Part shown: in pieces, positions 43,363 through 53,435 of the stretch
Position numbering within the stretch: the stretch's first letter is position 1
Layout: every line of letters begins with the position of its first letter
DNA from: Anaerococcus porci
GTDB lineage: Bacteria > Bacillota > Clostridia > Tissierellales > Peptoniphilaceae
Length of the DNA: 64,000 nucleotides
Assembly (NCBI RefSeq): GCF_009696575.1
Contig: NZ_VULQ01000002.1
Location: 1 to 64,000, forward strand
Reading direction: 5' to 3'
Program-made: the position numbers and the translations under genes
Notes under the pieces: model-generated
Databases searched by the model: none
What the model saw: only the letters and a program-made list of their open reading frames with translations
What the model was told of the DNA's origin: nothing

Positions 43363-45431
43363 TTATTTACTTCATATACTCCTTTGGATTCTCCATCAAC
43401 TAAAATTTGAACCCTTGTACCTACAACTGACTTAAAATTTAAACTTAAGGTACCATCATCTCCAACTTCTTTGCTAGTATGATTTTGGTTATATAATAAA
43501 TCTGTTTTTTGATTATCATCTGAAAGCTTATATATTTTTATATTAAAACTTTCTTTATCTTTTGGTGGAGTAATTGAAAAACTAACATTTACAGCTTCCT
43601 GTTGTTTTTTCTTGTCTTTTCCATCTTTTTCTTCTTCATTAGATTTATTATCAGTATTTTCTTTGCGACTTGGATCCTTACCATTTGATACCACAAGATC
43701 TATCTTAGAATTTTCTGCAACTTCTGTATTTGCTGATATAGATTGTGAAATTACTATTCCCTTTTCGATTGACTCAGAATATTCATAATTTATATTTCTT
43801 ACACTTATAGAAGAATTTTCTGCAATAGATATTGCCTTTTCCTCAGTTTGTCCTACAAGGTTAGGTACGCTTACATTCTTAACTTCTGGCTCTTTTTTAC
43901 CAAGACTTACATTAATGTCAATTTCACTACCACTTTGTACTGTTTCTCCAACTCTTGGATTTTGACTAATAATTTTATCTTTTTCGACTGTATCAGAATA
44001 TTCGCTATTTGTTTTTCCTAAAGAAAGTCCTACCTCTTTTAAGCTTTCTTCTGCTTGACTTACAGTCATATTTGAAAGGTCTGGAACTTTAACCTCTCTA
44101 CCTTGACTTATAACTAAGTTTACTGTTGAATAAGGTTTTACCTTTGCCTTGGGACTTGGATCTTGTTCCATTACTTTTCCTTCACCATAGTTATTAGATT
44201 CTGCATAGCGTGAAACATTAGCCTTTAAGTTTTTTGATTTTAGAAGCTTAACTGCCTCATCCTCACTTAAGTTTAATACAGTAGGAACTTCAACCATATT
44301 TGAGTTAGAACTTCTAACATAGTAAAATACGCCTAAAGCTAAAGCTAAAATTACAAGAAATATAGGCCAAATTTTTCTTTTCTTCTTTTTTTCTTTAAGA
44401 TTTTTATTATCATCTCCAGGACTGACATATATAGCTTCATCATCTTCTTTATCTTCTTTTTTCTCTTCTAAAATTTTATCTTCATCATTTCTTTCTTCTG
44501 CAGGAATCTTTTCTTCAACTATAGGAATAAAGCTTGTTTCTTCTATATTATCTTCAACTACAGGAATTTTGGCTGTTTGTTCTTTTTTTATAGATCCTAT
44601 ATTATAATTTTCATCTTCTAAGGCTCTTATTAGCTCCTTAGCATTTGTAAACCTATCTTGAGGATTTTTCTCAAGTAATTTCATTATTATATCATTTAGT
44701 CTGTTGGATAGATTTTTATTTATCTCTTTAGGCTCAACAGCCTCATCTTGTATATGCATTACAGCGATACCAACAGAATTATCTGCATCAAAAGGGACTT
44801 TTCCTGTTGCCATTTCATACATAACTACGCCTAGAGAATAAAGGTCTGATTTCTCATCAACAAATTTTCCCTTAGCCTGTTCTGGTGAAATATAGTGAAC
44901 CGTTCCAAGAATCGATGATGTATAAGTTATAGTTGCATTGGTTGATACTCTTGCTATTCCAAAGTCTGTGACTTTTAATAAGCCATATTTATCCATCAAT
45001 ATATTTTGTGGCTTTATATCTCTGTGTATTATATTTGATTGATGAGCTGAGCTTAAGGCTTGAGCAATTTGTATTGAATAGTCAACTATATCATGATTTG
45101 AAAGTCCATTTTTATTCTTATCAATAAGATCTTTTAAGGTTTCTCCATTGACATATTCCATTACTATATAATGTATTTTTTTACCAGATATTAAATCTTC
45201 ACCTATATCATATACACTTACTATATTAACATGACTAAGTCTAGCCGCAGATAAGGCTTCATTTGAGAATTTCTTTACAAACTCATCATCTTCTTCATAT
45301 TGATCTTTTAATACTTTTATTGCAACTTCTCTTTGCAATAGTCTATCAGTAGCCTTATAGACCTTGGCCATTCCTCCAACGCCAATAAGTTCTCTTAACT
45401 GATACCTATTTCCTAATATTATATTATCCAT
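43359..45431 (-). CDS. prkC: Membrane Ser/Thr protein kinase with PASTA repeats (PrkC/Stk type)
   Basis: A 690-residue kinase. N-terminal domain (1-270) has IGVGGMAKVYKA, AIKVLKD (Lys39), HRDIKPQN and TDFGIAR. An acidic juxtamembrane region is followed by one helix (IWPIFLVILALALGVFYYV). The outside has three PASTA repeats (VPTVLNLSEDEAVKLLK, VPDLSNMTVSQAEESLK, VPNLVGQTEEKAISIAE) that bind muropeptides or lipid II in relatives, a charged linker and a C-terminal beta-rich domain of about 80 residues. It forms a reversible switch with the phosphatase encoded eight bases upstream. Targets here are not visible. Confidence 0.95.
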   Translation of the reverse strand: MDNIILGNRYQLRELIGVGGMAKVYKATDRLLQREVAIKVLKDQYEEDDEFVKKFSNEALSAARLSHVNIVSVYDIGEDLISGKKIHYIVMEYVNGETLKDLIDKNKNGLSNHDIVDYSIQIAQALSSAHQSNIIHRDIKPQNILMDKYGLLKVTDFGIARVSTNATITYTSSILGTVHYISPEQAKGKFVDEKSDLYSLGVVMYEMATGKVPFDADNSVGIAVMHIQDEAVEPKEINKNLSNRLNDIIMKLLEKNPQDRFTNAKELIRALEDENYNIGSIKKEQTAKIPVVEDNIEETSFIPIVEEKIPAEERNDEDKILEEKKEDKEDDEAIYVSPGDDNKNLKEKKKKRKIWPIFLVILALALGVFYYVRSSNSNMVEVPTVLNLSEDEAVKLLKSKNLKANVSRYAESNNYGEGKVMEQDPSPKAKVKPYSTVNLVISQGREVKVPDLSNMTVSQAEESLKEVGLSLGKTNSEYSDTVEKDKIISQNPRVGETVQSGSEIDINVSLGKKEPEVKNVSVPNLVGQTEEKAISIAENSSISVRNINYEYSESIEKGIVISQSISANTEVAENSKIDLVVSNGKDPSRKENTDNKSNEEEKDGKDKKKQQEAVNVSFSITPPKDKESFNIKIYKLSDDNQKTDLLYNQNHTSKEVGDDGTLSLNFKSVVGTRVQILVDGESKGVYEVNK

Positions 45432-45438
45432 TCTAACC

Positions 45439-46167
45439 TCAAATCATAATTGTAGTAACTGTGATATTATCATGACCGCCTTTTTTTATTGCTAAATCGA
45501 CAAGATTACTAGATATTATATCTGCAGAATTATTAGAAGCTATTATAGATTCAATCTCTAAGTCTGATACTTCGTTTGTTAAACCATCAGTAACCATCAA
45601 GACATAATCTCCATCTTTCATATCGCAAGATCTCGATTCTGGTCTAAGAGTCTCACTTACTCCAACAGCTCTCGTTATAGCAGACTTATTATCAAAATTC
45701 ATTGCTTCTTCTTTTGTAAGAGATCCAGAATCAATTAAGTCATTAATCAAAGAATGATCTCTTGTAATAGGGTGCAATTCATTATCAGTATAAATATATG
45801 CTCTAGAATCCCCAATATGGGTTATATGATAAGTTTTTTTATCATAATCTAGGCAAACACAAACCACTGTAGTACCCATATTAGAATATTCCTCATGGGT
45901 CTTTGAAAGGTCTAATATTTTAATATTTGCATCCTTTAAGGCGTCTTCTTGTAAGTCTATAAGTGATTTATAAGATTTTATATCAGAATTTTTAATAAAC
46001 TCTATGTAATATTTTGTAGCAAGCCTTGAGGCTATTTCGCCACCCTTATAACCACCCATACCATCAGCTACAATAAAAAAACATTGATTATCTATTTCTA
46101 AATTTCCATAGTAATCCTGGTTTTGACTTCTTACCTTGCCGATGTTAGAAATCGTACTAAATTTCAT
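45439..46167 (-). CDS. prpC: PP2C-family Ser/Thr phosphatase (PrpC/Stp)
   Basis: A 242-residue metal-dependent phosphatase that reverses phosphorylation by PrkC. Conserved PP2C positions: RSQNQDYYG, FIVADGMGGYKGGEIAS (metal Asp and Gly), MGTTVVCVCLD, HIGDSRAYIY, DYVLMVTDGLTNEV and GGHDNITVTTIMI. There is no membrane segment. The gene lies between rlmN and prkC, two bases after the former. Confidence 0.95.
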   Translation of the reverse strand: MKFSTISNIGKVRSQNQDYYGNLEIDNQCFFIVADGMGGYKGGEIASRLATKYYIEFIKNSDIKSYKSLIDLQEDALKDANIKILDLSKTHEEYSNMGTTVVCVCLDYDKKTYHITHIGDSRAYIYTDNELHPITRDHSLINDLIDSGSLTKEEAMNFDNKSAITRAVGVSETLRPESRSCDMKDGDYVLMVTDGLTNEVSDLEIESIIASNNSADIISSNLVDLAIKKGGHDNITVTTIMI

Positions 46168-46169
46168 TT

Positions 46170-47195
46170 CTACCTCGCATAGTTATTTCTAAGTTGTCCA
46201 CATGATGCATCAATATCCCTTCCCATAGATCTTCTTATTGTAGTATTGAGACCATATTTATTGAGTTTATTTTGAAATTGATTCATAATGCTGGATTTAG
46301 TTTTTGAGTGTCTAAACTCTTCAATTGGGTTAAGAGGTATCAAATTAATGTGGATATTTTTACCTTTAAAAAGTTTAGACAATTCTTTAACATCTTCTTC
46401 TAGATTATTTACCTTGTCTATTACCACATATTCATAAGATACTCTTCTTTTTGTCTTATCTAAATAGTAATCACAAGCCTTCACTATATCAGAAATCTTA
46501 TATTTGTTAGCAGTTGGCATATATTTTTTTCTTTTTTCATCAAAGGCATAATGTAAAGATACTGCTAAATTTACATCTAATTTAGAATCAGCAAGTTCTC
46601 TAATCCTATCAACAAGTCCTACAGTTGAAATAGTAATGGATCTATGAGAAAGATTTCTTCCTCTAGGATCTGTTGTTATTTCTATAAATTTAATAATATT
46701 ATCAAAATTATCTAAAGGCTCTCCTATGCCCATTACTACTATGTTGTTTATAGTTGAATTTTCTCTTTCTAATAGATAAATCTCTTCTATAATCTCTGAT
46801 ACATGCAGGGATCTTTCAAGACCATTTTTTGTAGAGGCACAAAATTTACATCCCATCCTACAACCAACTTGAGATGATATGCAAATTGTCACCCTATCCT
46901 CATATTGCATGAAAACTGCTTCTATAATATTTTTATCATCTAATTCTATTAAATATTTTTTGGTATTATCAAGTTTAGATTTGAATTTTTTTACTATTTT
47001 TAATTTAGGAAAGTAAAAAAGCGAGTCAAGTCTTTTCCTTAAATCCTTAGAAAGATCAGTCATCTTATAAAAATCATTTAATTTATTAATATGAATTTGC
47101 CTAAAAACTTGCTTAGCTCTAAATTTTTTAATCCCTAAATTATCAAATATTTCTTCTAATTCCTCAATTGATTTGTCATTAATAGTTCTTTTCAT
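46170..47195 (-). CDS. rlmN: Dual-specificity 23S rRNA/tRNA adenine-C2 methyltransferase (radical SAM)
   Basis: Methylates C2 of A2503 in 23S rRNA and A37 in some tRNAs. A 341-residue radical SAM protein with the cluster motif CRMGCKFCAST, VVMGIGEPLDNFDN, SLHYAFDEKRKKYMP, INLIPLNP and the C-terminal methyl-carrying Cys region DASCGQL. Usual length. It lies two bases after rsmB in a run of RNA-modification genes. Confidence 0.96.
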   Translation of the reverse strand: MKRTINDKSIEELEEIFDNLGIKKFRAKQVFRQIHINKLNDFYKMTDLSKDLRKRLDSLFYFPKLKIVKKFKSKLDNTKKYLIELDDKNIIEAVFMQYEDRVTICISSQVGCRMGCKFCASTKNGLERSLHVSEIIEEIYLLERENSTINNIVVMGIGEPLDNFDNIIKFIEITTDPRGRNLSHRSITISTVGLVDRIRELADSKLDVNLAVSLHYAFDEKRKKYMPTANKYKISDIVKACDYYLDKTKRRVSYEYVVIDKVNNLEEDVKELSKLFKGKNIHINLIPLNPIEEFRHSKTKSSIMNQFQNKLNKYGLNTTIRRSMGRDIDASCGQLRNNYAR

Positions 47196-47197
47196 AA

Positions 47198-48478
47198 TTA
47201 TATCTTTTCAAATTTCGTCATAAAAAATCCGTCTGTATTATCTTCAAATGGAGTGTATTCAATATATGGTTTATCATCTATTGCTATATTTTTTAGTCTT
47301 TTCTTTTTTGTAAGATAAATATAGTTGTCTAAATTTTCATACATACCCAGAGTACAAGTAGAATAAAGAAGAATTCCTCCTTTTTTTAAATACATAAATG
47401 CCCTATCTAATATTCTTTTTTGAAGACTTGCTAGTTTTTTCACTCCATCCATATCTCTATTATATCTTATCTCAGGTTTTCTATCCATAACACCAAGTCC
47501 TGAACAAGGTAGGTCACAAAGAACATAATCAAACTTTTCTTTATATTCAGCTATATATTCACTTGCATCAAAATTTGTAATTTCAATATTTTTAAGGTTT
47601 AATCTCTCTATATTTTCATTAATTTTTGATAGTTTATTAAAAGAAATATCATTTGCAATAATATTTGCATTATTATTTACTAATTCTCCTATAAGAGAAG
47701 TCTTTGTCCCAGGTGCTGCACATAGATCAAGAATATTTGATCTTTCTTTAGGATTAAGTTCTTCACATACTTTGATGGATGCTTCAGATTGGATAGTAAA
47801 AAGACCTGCTTTAAATTCATTTGTACTTGCAAGTTTACTTGGATTTGTAATTCTTAAAGACAATTTGGAAATTTTTGAATCTGAAACCTTATATCCCCTC
47901 TTTATTAGAATTTTCTTCAAATCATCTTTGCTTATTTTTTTGTTATTTACTCTTATAGATATGAATCTTTTATCATTTAATGATAAAAGAAATTTTTTTG
48001 TAAAATCTTCATCATAGGATAGGTTTAGATATTCGATTATCCAAATTGGACAAGAATATTTTATAGATAAGTACTCGTATTCATTTTTTATATTTATCTT
48101 AGATAAATTTTCTTCATCTCTTATAAAAGATCTTAAAATAGCATTTACAAAACCTTTTGATTTATTAGATTCTTTTTTGGTAACATTTACTAATTCATTT
48201 ACAATAGCATAGTTTTTCCTATCTAAAAAATGAATATTATATATACCTACTTCGAGAATTAGAAGGACTTTTTTATCTAATTTTTTTATCTTTATCTTCG
48301 ATAATTTACTAATAATATAGTCAAGATAGAGTTTTCTTTCAATAACTCCGTATATACTTCTTGTTATATATGAAATATCCTCTCTCTTGCTTGCTATTTT
48401 ATTTAAAATATCTGTAGACTTTTTGTTTTCGTAAAAAACTTCATAAAGTCCATCTATTATCAACTTAAAGTCATCCAT
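47198..48478 (-). CDS. rsmB: 16S rRNA (cytosine-967-C5)-methyltransferase RsmB
   Basis: A 426-residue enzyme: N-terminal NusB-like RNA-binding domain (about 1-130; VLLILEVGIYNIHFLDR) and C-terminal methyltransferase with SAM motif LDLCAAPGTKTSLIGE, DLPCSGLGVMDRKPEIRY (first catalytic Cys region) and LLYSTCTL (second Cys). It modifies C967 near the P site of the small subunit. Gene order fmt-rsmB-rlmN-prpC-prkC is conserved in Firmicutes. Confidence 0.95.
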   Translation of the reverse strand: MDDFKLIIDGLYEVFYENKKSTDILNKIASKREDISYITRSIYGVIERKLYLDYIISKLSKIKIKKLDKKVLLILEVGIYNIHFLDRKNYAIVNELVNVTKKESNKSKGFVNAILRSFIRDEENLSKINIKNEYEYLSIKYSCPIWIIEYLNLSYDEDFTKKFLLSLNDKRFISIRVNNKKISKDDLKKILIKRGYKVSDSKISKLSLRITNPSKLASTNEFKAGLFTIQSEASIKVCEELNPKERSNILDLCAAPGTKTSLIGELVNNNANIIANDISFNKLSKINENIERLNLKNIEITNFDASEYIAEYKEKFDYVLCDLPCSGLGVMDRKPEIRYNRDMDGVKKLASLQKRILDRAFMYLKKGGILLYSTCTLGMYENLDNYIYLTKKKRLKNIAIDDKPYIEYTPFEDNTDGFFMTKFEKI

Positions 48479-48479
48479 A

Positions 48480-49424
48480 CTAATCTATGTATATTCCCTT
48501 TTCAAAGTCATTTCCCAATAAAAAAGATTTTACATCCATAGCTTTTTTACCCGGAAATTGTATAATTTCTACTTTTATAGCCCCATCTTTGCATCCTATC
48601 TCTATCAAGTCATTTTTATTAGCCTCATATACAAAAGATGGTTTAGAGTCTTCTTTAACTATCGCCTTAGCCTTAAGAATCTTTATATTTTCACCCTTAT
48701 AATTAAAATATGCCTTAGGAAATTCTACAAATGCTCTAACTTTATTTACTATATCTTGCTTATTTCCATTCCAATCGATTTTACCCATTTTCTTATCAAT
48801 CTTTTTTGTGAAAGTTGCCTTAGTGTCATCTTGCTTTATTCTTTTGGCAAACTTTTCTTCATAGTTAAGAACAGCTTCAAGAATCGCCTTACTCCCAAGA
48901 TCCGACATCTTTTCACTTAAACTTATAAAATCATCTTCCTCTTTTATTTCATATTCTTTTTGATTTAATATATCTCCACTATCCATCCCCTTTTCTATAA
49001 GCATTGCTGTAGCATGCGTTATTTTCTCACCATTTAAGAGGGTATATTGGATTGGACTAGCTCCTCTATATTTTGGTAGAGATGAAGGATGAAGGTTTAT
49101 AATCTTATTTTCAAATTTATCTAGTAGCTTTTCTCCTATAAGTTGCCCGAAGGCAACTACAACTATAAAATCAATTTTTCTATCTGTAAGTTCTTTTAGA
49201 AATTCATCAGTGTTTACAGAATCAGGAGTTAAGACATCAACTCCTTTATCAAGGGCATATTGTTTAACAAGTGTTGGTCTAAATTTATTTCTATTTCTTT
49301 TTTTATCTTTACCACTAACAACTAAATCTACGTTTATATTTTCATTATTATAAAGAACATCCAAAGTTTTTAGAGCAAACTTTGGACTTCCCATAAAACA
49401 TATATTTATTTTTCTATTGTACAT
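48480..49424 (-). CDS. fmt: Methionyl-tRNA formyltransferase
   Basis: Formylates initiator Met-tRNA with 10-formyl-THF. The 314-residue protein from MYNRKINICFMGSPKFALKT has VVVAFGQLIGEKLLD and the catalytic LHPSSLPKYRGASPIQY (Asn/His region), then the C-terminal OB-like domain starting near KIDWNG. The start is placed at 49424, because the longer frame to 49466 runs far into def. The gene still overlaps def by 11 bases. Partner of def in the start-methionine cycle. Confidence 0.95.
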   Translation of the reverse strand: MYNRKINICFMGSPKFALKTLDVLYNNENINVDLVVSGKDKKRNRNKFRPTLVKQYALDKGVDVLTPDSVNTDEFLKELTDRKIDFIVVVAFGQLIGEKLLDKFENKIINLHPSSLPKYRGASPIQYTLLNGEKITHATAMLIEKGMDSGDILNQKEYEIKEEDDFISLSEKMSDLGSKAILEAVLNYEEKFAKRIKQDDTKATFTKKIDKKMGKIDWNGNKQDIVNKVRAFVEFPKAYFNYKGENIKILKAKAIVKEDSKPSFVYEANKNDLIEIGCKDGAIKVEIIQFPGKKAMDVKSFLLGNDFEKGIYID

Positions 49425-49878
49425 CTTTGACTTCCTCTTCATAATCATCAATAAAAAGTTTGCCATTTAAATGATCAATCTCATGACATAAACAGACTGC
49501 CTTAAGTCCCTCTGCTTCTATCTGTTTTTCTTTTCCATCTTCATTTAAATATTTTACTATAACATGTGCTGGTCTTTTTACATTTGCATTAAAATTAGGT
49601 ACAGAAAGACAACCTTCTACTCCAATTTGTTCGCCATCAGCTTCTATTATTTCGGGATTAATTAGCTTGATTAAACCATCCTCATCTCTAACATCTACTA
49701 CTATAACTCTTTTTAAAAGACCTACTTGTGGTGCTGCAAGTCCCACACCATCGGCTTGATACATTGTATCAGCCATATCATCAAGTAAAACTCTTATTTT
49801 ATCTGTAACTTCTTTAATTTCTTTTGATTTTTTTCTTAAAATTGGATCTCCAACTTGTCTTATATTTCTAATTGCCAT
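49414..49878 (-). CDS. def: Peptide deformylase
   Basis: Removes the N-formyl group from new proteins. The 154-residue enzyme from MAIRNIRQVGDPILRKKSKE contains GVGLAAPQVG, EGCLSVP (metal Cys) and CLCHEIDHLNG (metal His pair and catalytic Glu). The start at 49878 follows AAAGGAGGCTTAT; the frame is open to 49923 but without a ribosome site. It lies 41 bases after smc. Confidence 0.96.
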   Translation of the reverse strand: MAIRNIRQVGDPILRKKSKEIKEVTDKIRVLLDDMADTMYQADGVGLAAPQVGLLKRVIVVDVRDEDGLIKLINPEIIEADGEQIGVEGCLSVPNFNANVKRPAHVIVKYLNEDGKEKQIEAEGLKAVCLCHEIDHLNGKLFIDDYEEEVKDVQ

Positions 49879-49919
49879 ATAAGCCTCCTTTAAATACTTT
49901 ACTTTAATAGAATTTAGCT

Positions 49920-52900
49920 TCAATTATCAAAATCAATAGAATATATCTTTGAAATTCCGTTATCTTCTATAGTTACACCATGGATTTTATCAGCTAATTG
50001 CATAGTGGTTTGTCTATGGGTTATCATTATGAACTGTGTTTTATCTGATAAAGACTTTAGATAATTTATATATCTTTTTATATTAGATTCATCCATTGCT
50101 GCATCAATTTCATCTAATAGTGAAAATGGTGCTGGATTTGTTTCAAATATTGCAAACAATAAAGCTACTGCTGTCAAAGACTTTTCCCCTCCTGATAAAA
50201 GTGAAAGTGACTTTGTAGTTTTATTTGGTGGGCATGCACTTATTTCTATTCCTGCATTTAAGAAATCATCTGAGTCAAGGCTAAGTTTCGCCTTTCCTCC
50301 CATAAACAATTCTTTAAATATTCTTTGAAATTTATCATCTATTATATTGAAATTTTTAATGAATTCTTTTTTCATCTCTACTTCAAGTTTTTTTATCATT
50401 TCTTCTATATCTTTTTTTGACTCTTCCAAATCAGTTTTTTGTTTATCTAGAAAATCAAATTCATCTTTTGATATTTTATAAGATTCTTTAGAGTTTTCAT
50501 CGAAAAATCCTACTTTTGATAGGTCTTTTTGTAATTTAAATAAATCTTCTTTTTTAACAGAAATTTTATCATCAAAGATTTTCTTATCTTTTAGGAGCTC
50601 AATTGATTCAGATATAAAAGGTCTAATTTCATCTTCCAAATTTTTATAGTCCTTAGATATAGACTCTAGACTATAATTTATCTTCACACTCTGCATGGAA
50701 AGATCATTTAATAGTTTCTCAATTTCTTTTGCTTCGATAATAAGTTTAGAATTTTTTAGTTTCTTATCCTCGATGTTATTTTGTATAGCTTTAACTTTAT
50801 CTTTTAATTCAATTTTTCTTTTGTTTGAATATTCAATCTTAAGTCTTATTTTTTCAATTGTATCTTCTAATTTTTTTATATCTTTTTTTATAGACTGTTC
50901 AAATTTATTAGAATAAGATATAGAATCTTGTAAATTTTGAATTTCACTTTCTTTATCTCTTATATTATTAACATATATATTTAAATCCCTTTTATTTATT
51001 TCAATATTATTTTCTAATTTAAATATATTATTAGATAAATCATTCAAAGTGGTTGTAAGATTTTCAATTACCTTTTCTAAAGATTCTCTATTTTTTTTTA
51101 GATTTTCTAAATTTTTCTTATAAACATCAATGTTTGAGTCATCTTCTTTTAAATCTTCTAATTTAAGTGATTCATTTAATTCATTAATTCTTTTTCTATT
51201 ACTTTCTAATTCATAGTTTGACTTATCAATTTCTCTATTAAGCTTATCCATAGACATTTTTAACTCATCTAGATACTGACTAATCTTGTTTTTTTCTTTA
51301 ATTTTATCATTAAACTTATTCTCTTCTATAGTAATTTTTTTTGATAAGTCTTTTTTATCTTCTCTTAATTTTAAAATCCTATTTCTTATATCACTTATTT
51401 TCTTATTTCTATTAAGTATAGCAGTATTACTACTTCTGGATTTATTGACGCCTGCAACCATTGAACCCCAAGTATTTATGAGATCAAGATTTAACGAAAT
51501 TATTCTATACCCTTTTATCTTATTAGATAAACTAATTGCATCATCTATATTTTTGACAACTACTGTATTATATAAAAAATGGTTAACAATATGTTCAAGT
51601 TTTGGATCATATCTTACTAGCTCATATGCCATAGCTATTACTTCGTCTTCATTAACTTTTGGTTTTCTACTTTGTTTAATAGAGTCAATAGGTAAAAATG
51701 TAAGCCTTCCTAGTTTATTTTTATTTACAAAATTAATTATTTCCCTAGTTTCTATCTTAGTCCTTGTTACAATATTTTGTAGACCTTGTCCTATAAGATT
51801 TTCTATTATATTCTCATATCCTTCTTTAACCGTTATTAGGTTTGCTAAAGTATCAATATATAAGTCTTCTATTTTGGTTCCCTTACTTTTGTTTAAAAAA
51901 TCAGAAACAGAATAAAAATACCCTTCATGTTTTTCTAAAAGAGATTTTTGAATCTTATAGTTTGAAATTTCTTCTTTACTAGAGATATTATTTTGATTAA
52001 TAAGATTTTTTAATCTTTCTATCTCATTGGAATTTTCATTAATTTTTTTTGAAATATCACTGAGTTTATTTTCGCTTTCTTCTTTCTTATCATTTAAATC
52101 TTGATATTTGTTTCTTAGAATTTCACTATAAGAAGATATTTTTTCAATATCTTTTTCTAAATTCTTAAGTCTTTCTTTTATTCTTTGGTTTTCTTCTTCT
52201 CTTTGTTTTTTTAAAATAGACTTAGTTTTCTGATTTAAATCATAATCATATACATTTTTTTCAAGAATAGATATTTCTTTGGAAATATTCTTTAAGTTTT
52301 TCTTATTTCCATCAAGATCTATTATTATATTCGACTTCTCTTTATCTTTTTTGCTTTTAAGACTAAGCATATTTTTAATATCTTGTTTAGTTTTTTCTAA
52401 TTTTTTGTTTTCAATTTCAAGTGTATTTTGAGTATCTTCTAATTTATTTTTATAATTTTCCTTATCTTTTGTATTTCTATCTAAATCTTTTTGATTATAA
52501 TCTAACTTTTGAAAATCTAGTTTAATTTGATTATTAAAATCTACAATCTTTTTTTCGAGATTTTGAGATTCATTTTCCATAGAATCATTTAATTCTTCTA
52601 ATTCATTCGACTCTTTAGCTATAGGTTCAAGAGCTTTTTTTACCTTATTAAAATAGGCAGTTTTTTCTTCTTTTTTAAGATTTATCTCGTCTAGCTTTTT
52701 ATATAAACTTTTCTTCTTGTCATTTAATCCTTTTGATTTAGACTTTAAATATATTAGAGATAGAGAATCTAACTTATCGACTATTTCTTTATGCTTATCA
52801 AAATTTTTAGCTTCATCTTCTAATCTTTCATTATCTTTTTTCTTATATTCCCATTCCCTTTGGATAACTTCAAGATCTTCATCTACCTTACTTAGTTTTT

Positions 52901-53435
52901 TAAGTGATTCTTCTCTTCTATACTTGTGGGTTGCAATTCCACTTGCCTCTTCAAATATATTTCGTCTTTCTTGGCTAGATGAATTTAAAATTTCATCTAT
53001 CCTCCCCTGACCTATTACAGAATATCCTTCTTTTCCAATACCTGTATCTAAAAATAGTTCCTTTATATCCTTAAGCCTTACTCTTTTTCCATTTAATCTA
53101 TATTCATTATCTCCATTTCTATATATTCTTCTTGATACTTTTATAAGATCATAGTTGCTATCTAGTTTCCTATCTTTATTTTCAAAAGACAGATTCACTT
53201 CCGCCATATTCATTGGATTCTTATCATCACTTCCTTGAAAGATTACATCATTCATGTTCTTTCCCCTGAGTGATTTCGCAGATTGTTCTCCAAGCACCCA
53301 TTTTACAGCATCTGCTATATTGGATTTTCCTGATCCATTCGGACCAACTATTGCAGTAATTTGATTATCAAATTTTATTTTAGTCCTTTTAGCAAAAGAC
53401 TTAAATCCTTTTAATTCAACGCTTTCAAGTTTTAT
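49920..53435 (-). CDS. smc: Chromosome segregation protein SMC, non-canonical start codon
   Basis: About 1170 residues. N-terminal ATPase half with KLESVELKGFKSFAKRTKI and Walker A AIVGPNGSGKSN, a long coiled coil, a hinge near 510-670 (GFYSVSDFL-like EGYFYSVSDFL onward), a second coiled coil and the C-terminal LSLLSGGEKSLTAVALLFA signature and Walker B FSLLDEIDAAMD. It condenses and separates chromosomes with ScpAB. The frame has no ATG, GTG or TTG before codon 47 (GTG 53297, after Walker A); the only upstream candidates are ATA 53435 and ATT 53441, with GGTGG nine bases before the ATA. Translation probably starts there, coupled to the overlapping radical SAM stop. Confidence 0.93.
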   Translation of the reverse strand: MKLESVELKGFKSFAKRTKIKFDNQITAIVGPNGSGKSNIADAVKWVLGEQSAKSLRGKNMNDVIFQGSDDKNPMNMAEVNLSFENKDRKLDSNYDLIKVSRRIYRNGDNEYRLNGKRVRLKDIKELFLDTGIGKEGYSVIGQGRIDEILNSSSQERRNIFEEASGIATHKYRREESLKKLSKVDEDLEVIQREWEYKKKDNERLEDEAKNFDKHKEIVDKLDSLSLIYLKSKSKGLNDKKKSLYKKLDEINLKKEEKTAYFNKVKKALEPIAKESNELEELNDSMENESQNLEKKIVDFNNQIKLDFQKLDYNQKDLDRNTKDKENYKNKLEDTQNTLEIENKKLEKTKQDIKNMLSLKSKKDKEKSNIIIDLDGNKKNLKNISKEISILEKNVYDYDLNQKTKSILKKQREEENQRIKERLKNLEKDIEKISSYSEILRNKYQDLNDKKEESENKLSDISKKINENSNEIERLKNLINQNNISSKEEISNYKIQKSLLEKHEGYFYSVSDFLNKSKGTKIEDLYIDTLANLITVKEGYENIIENLIGQGLQNIVTRTKIETREIINFVNKNKLGRLTFLPIDSIKQSRKPKVNEDEVIAMAYELVRYDPKLEHIVNHFLYNTVVVKNIDDAISLSNKIKGYRIISLNLDLINTWGSMVAGVNKSRSSNTAILNRNKKISDIRNRILKLREDKKDLSKKITIEENKFNDKIKEKNKISQYLDELKMSMDKLNREIDKSNYELESNRKRINELNESLKLEDLKEDDSNIDVYKKNLENLKKNRESLEKVIENLTTTLNDLSNNIFKLENNIEINKRDLNIYVNNIRDKESEIQNLQDSISYSNKFEQSIKKDIKKLEDTIEKIRLKIEYSNKRKIELKDKVKAIQNNIEDKKLKNSKLIIEAKEIEKLLNDLSMQSVKINYSLESISKDYKNLEDEIRPFISESIELLKDKKIFDDKISVKKEDLFKLQKDLSKVGFFDENSKESYKISKDEFDFLDKQKTDLEESKKDIEEMIKKLEVEMKKEFIKNFNIIDDKFQRIFKELFMGGKAKLSLDSDDFLNAGIEISACPPNKTTKSLSLLSGGEKSLTAVALLFAIFETNPAPFSLLDEIDAAMDESNIKRYINYLKSLSDKTQFIMITHRQTTMQLADKIHGVTIEDNGISKIYSIDFDN

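Noticed and set aside
51286-51915. Plus-strand open frame of 209 residues inside smc
   Set aside because: Antisense of the smc hinge; its hydrophobicity results from the reversed Lys/Glu-rich codons.
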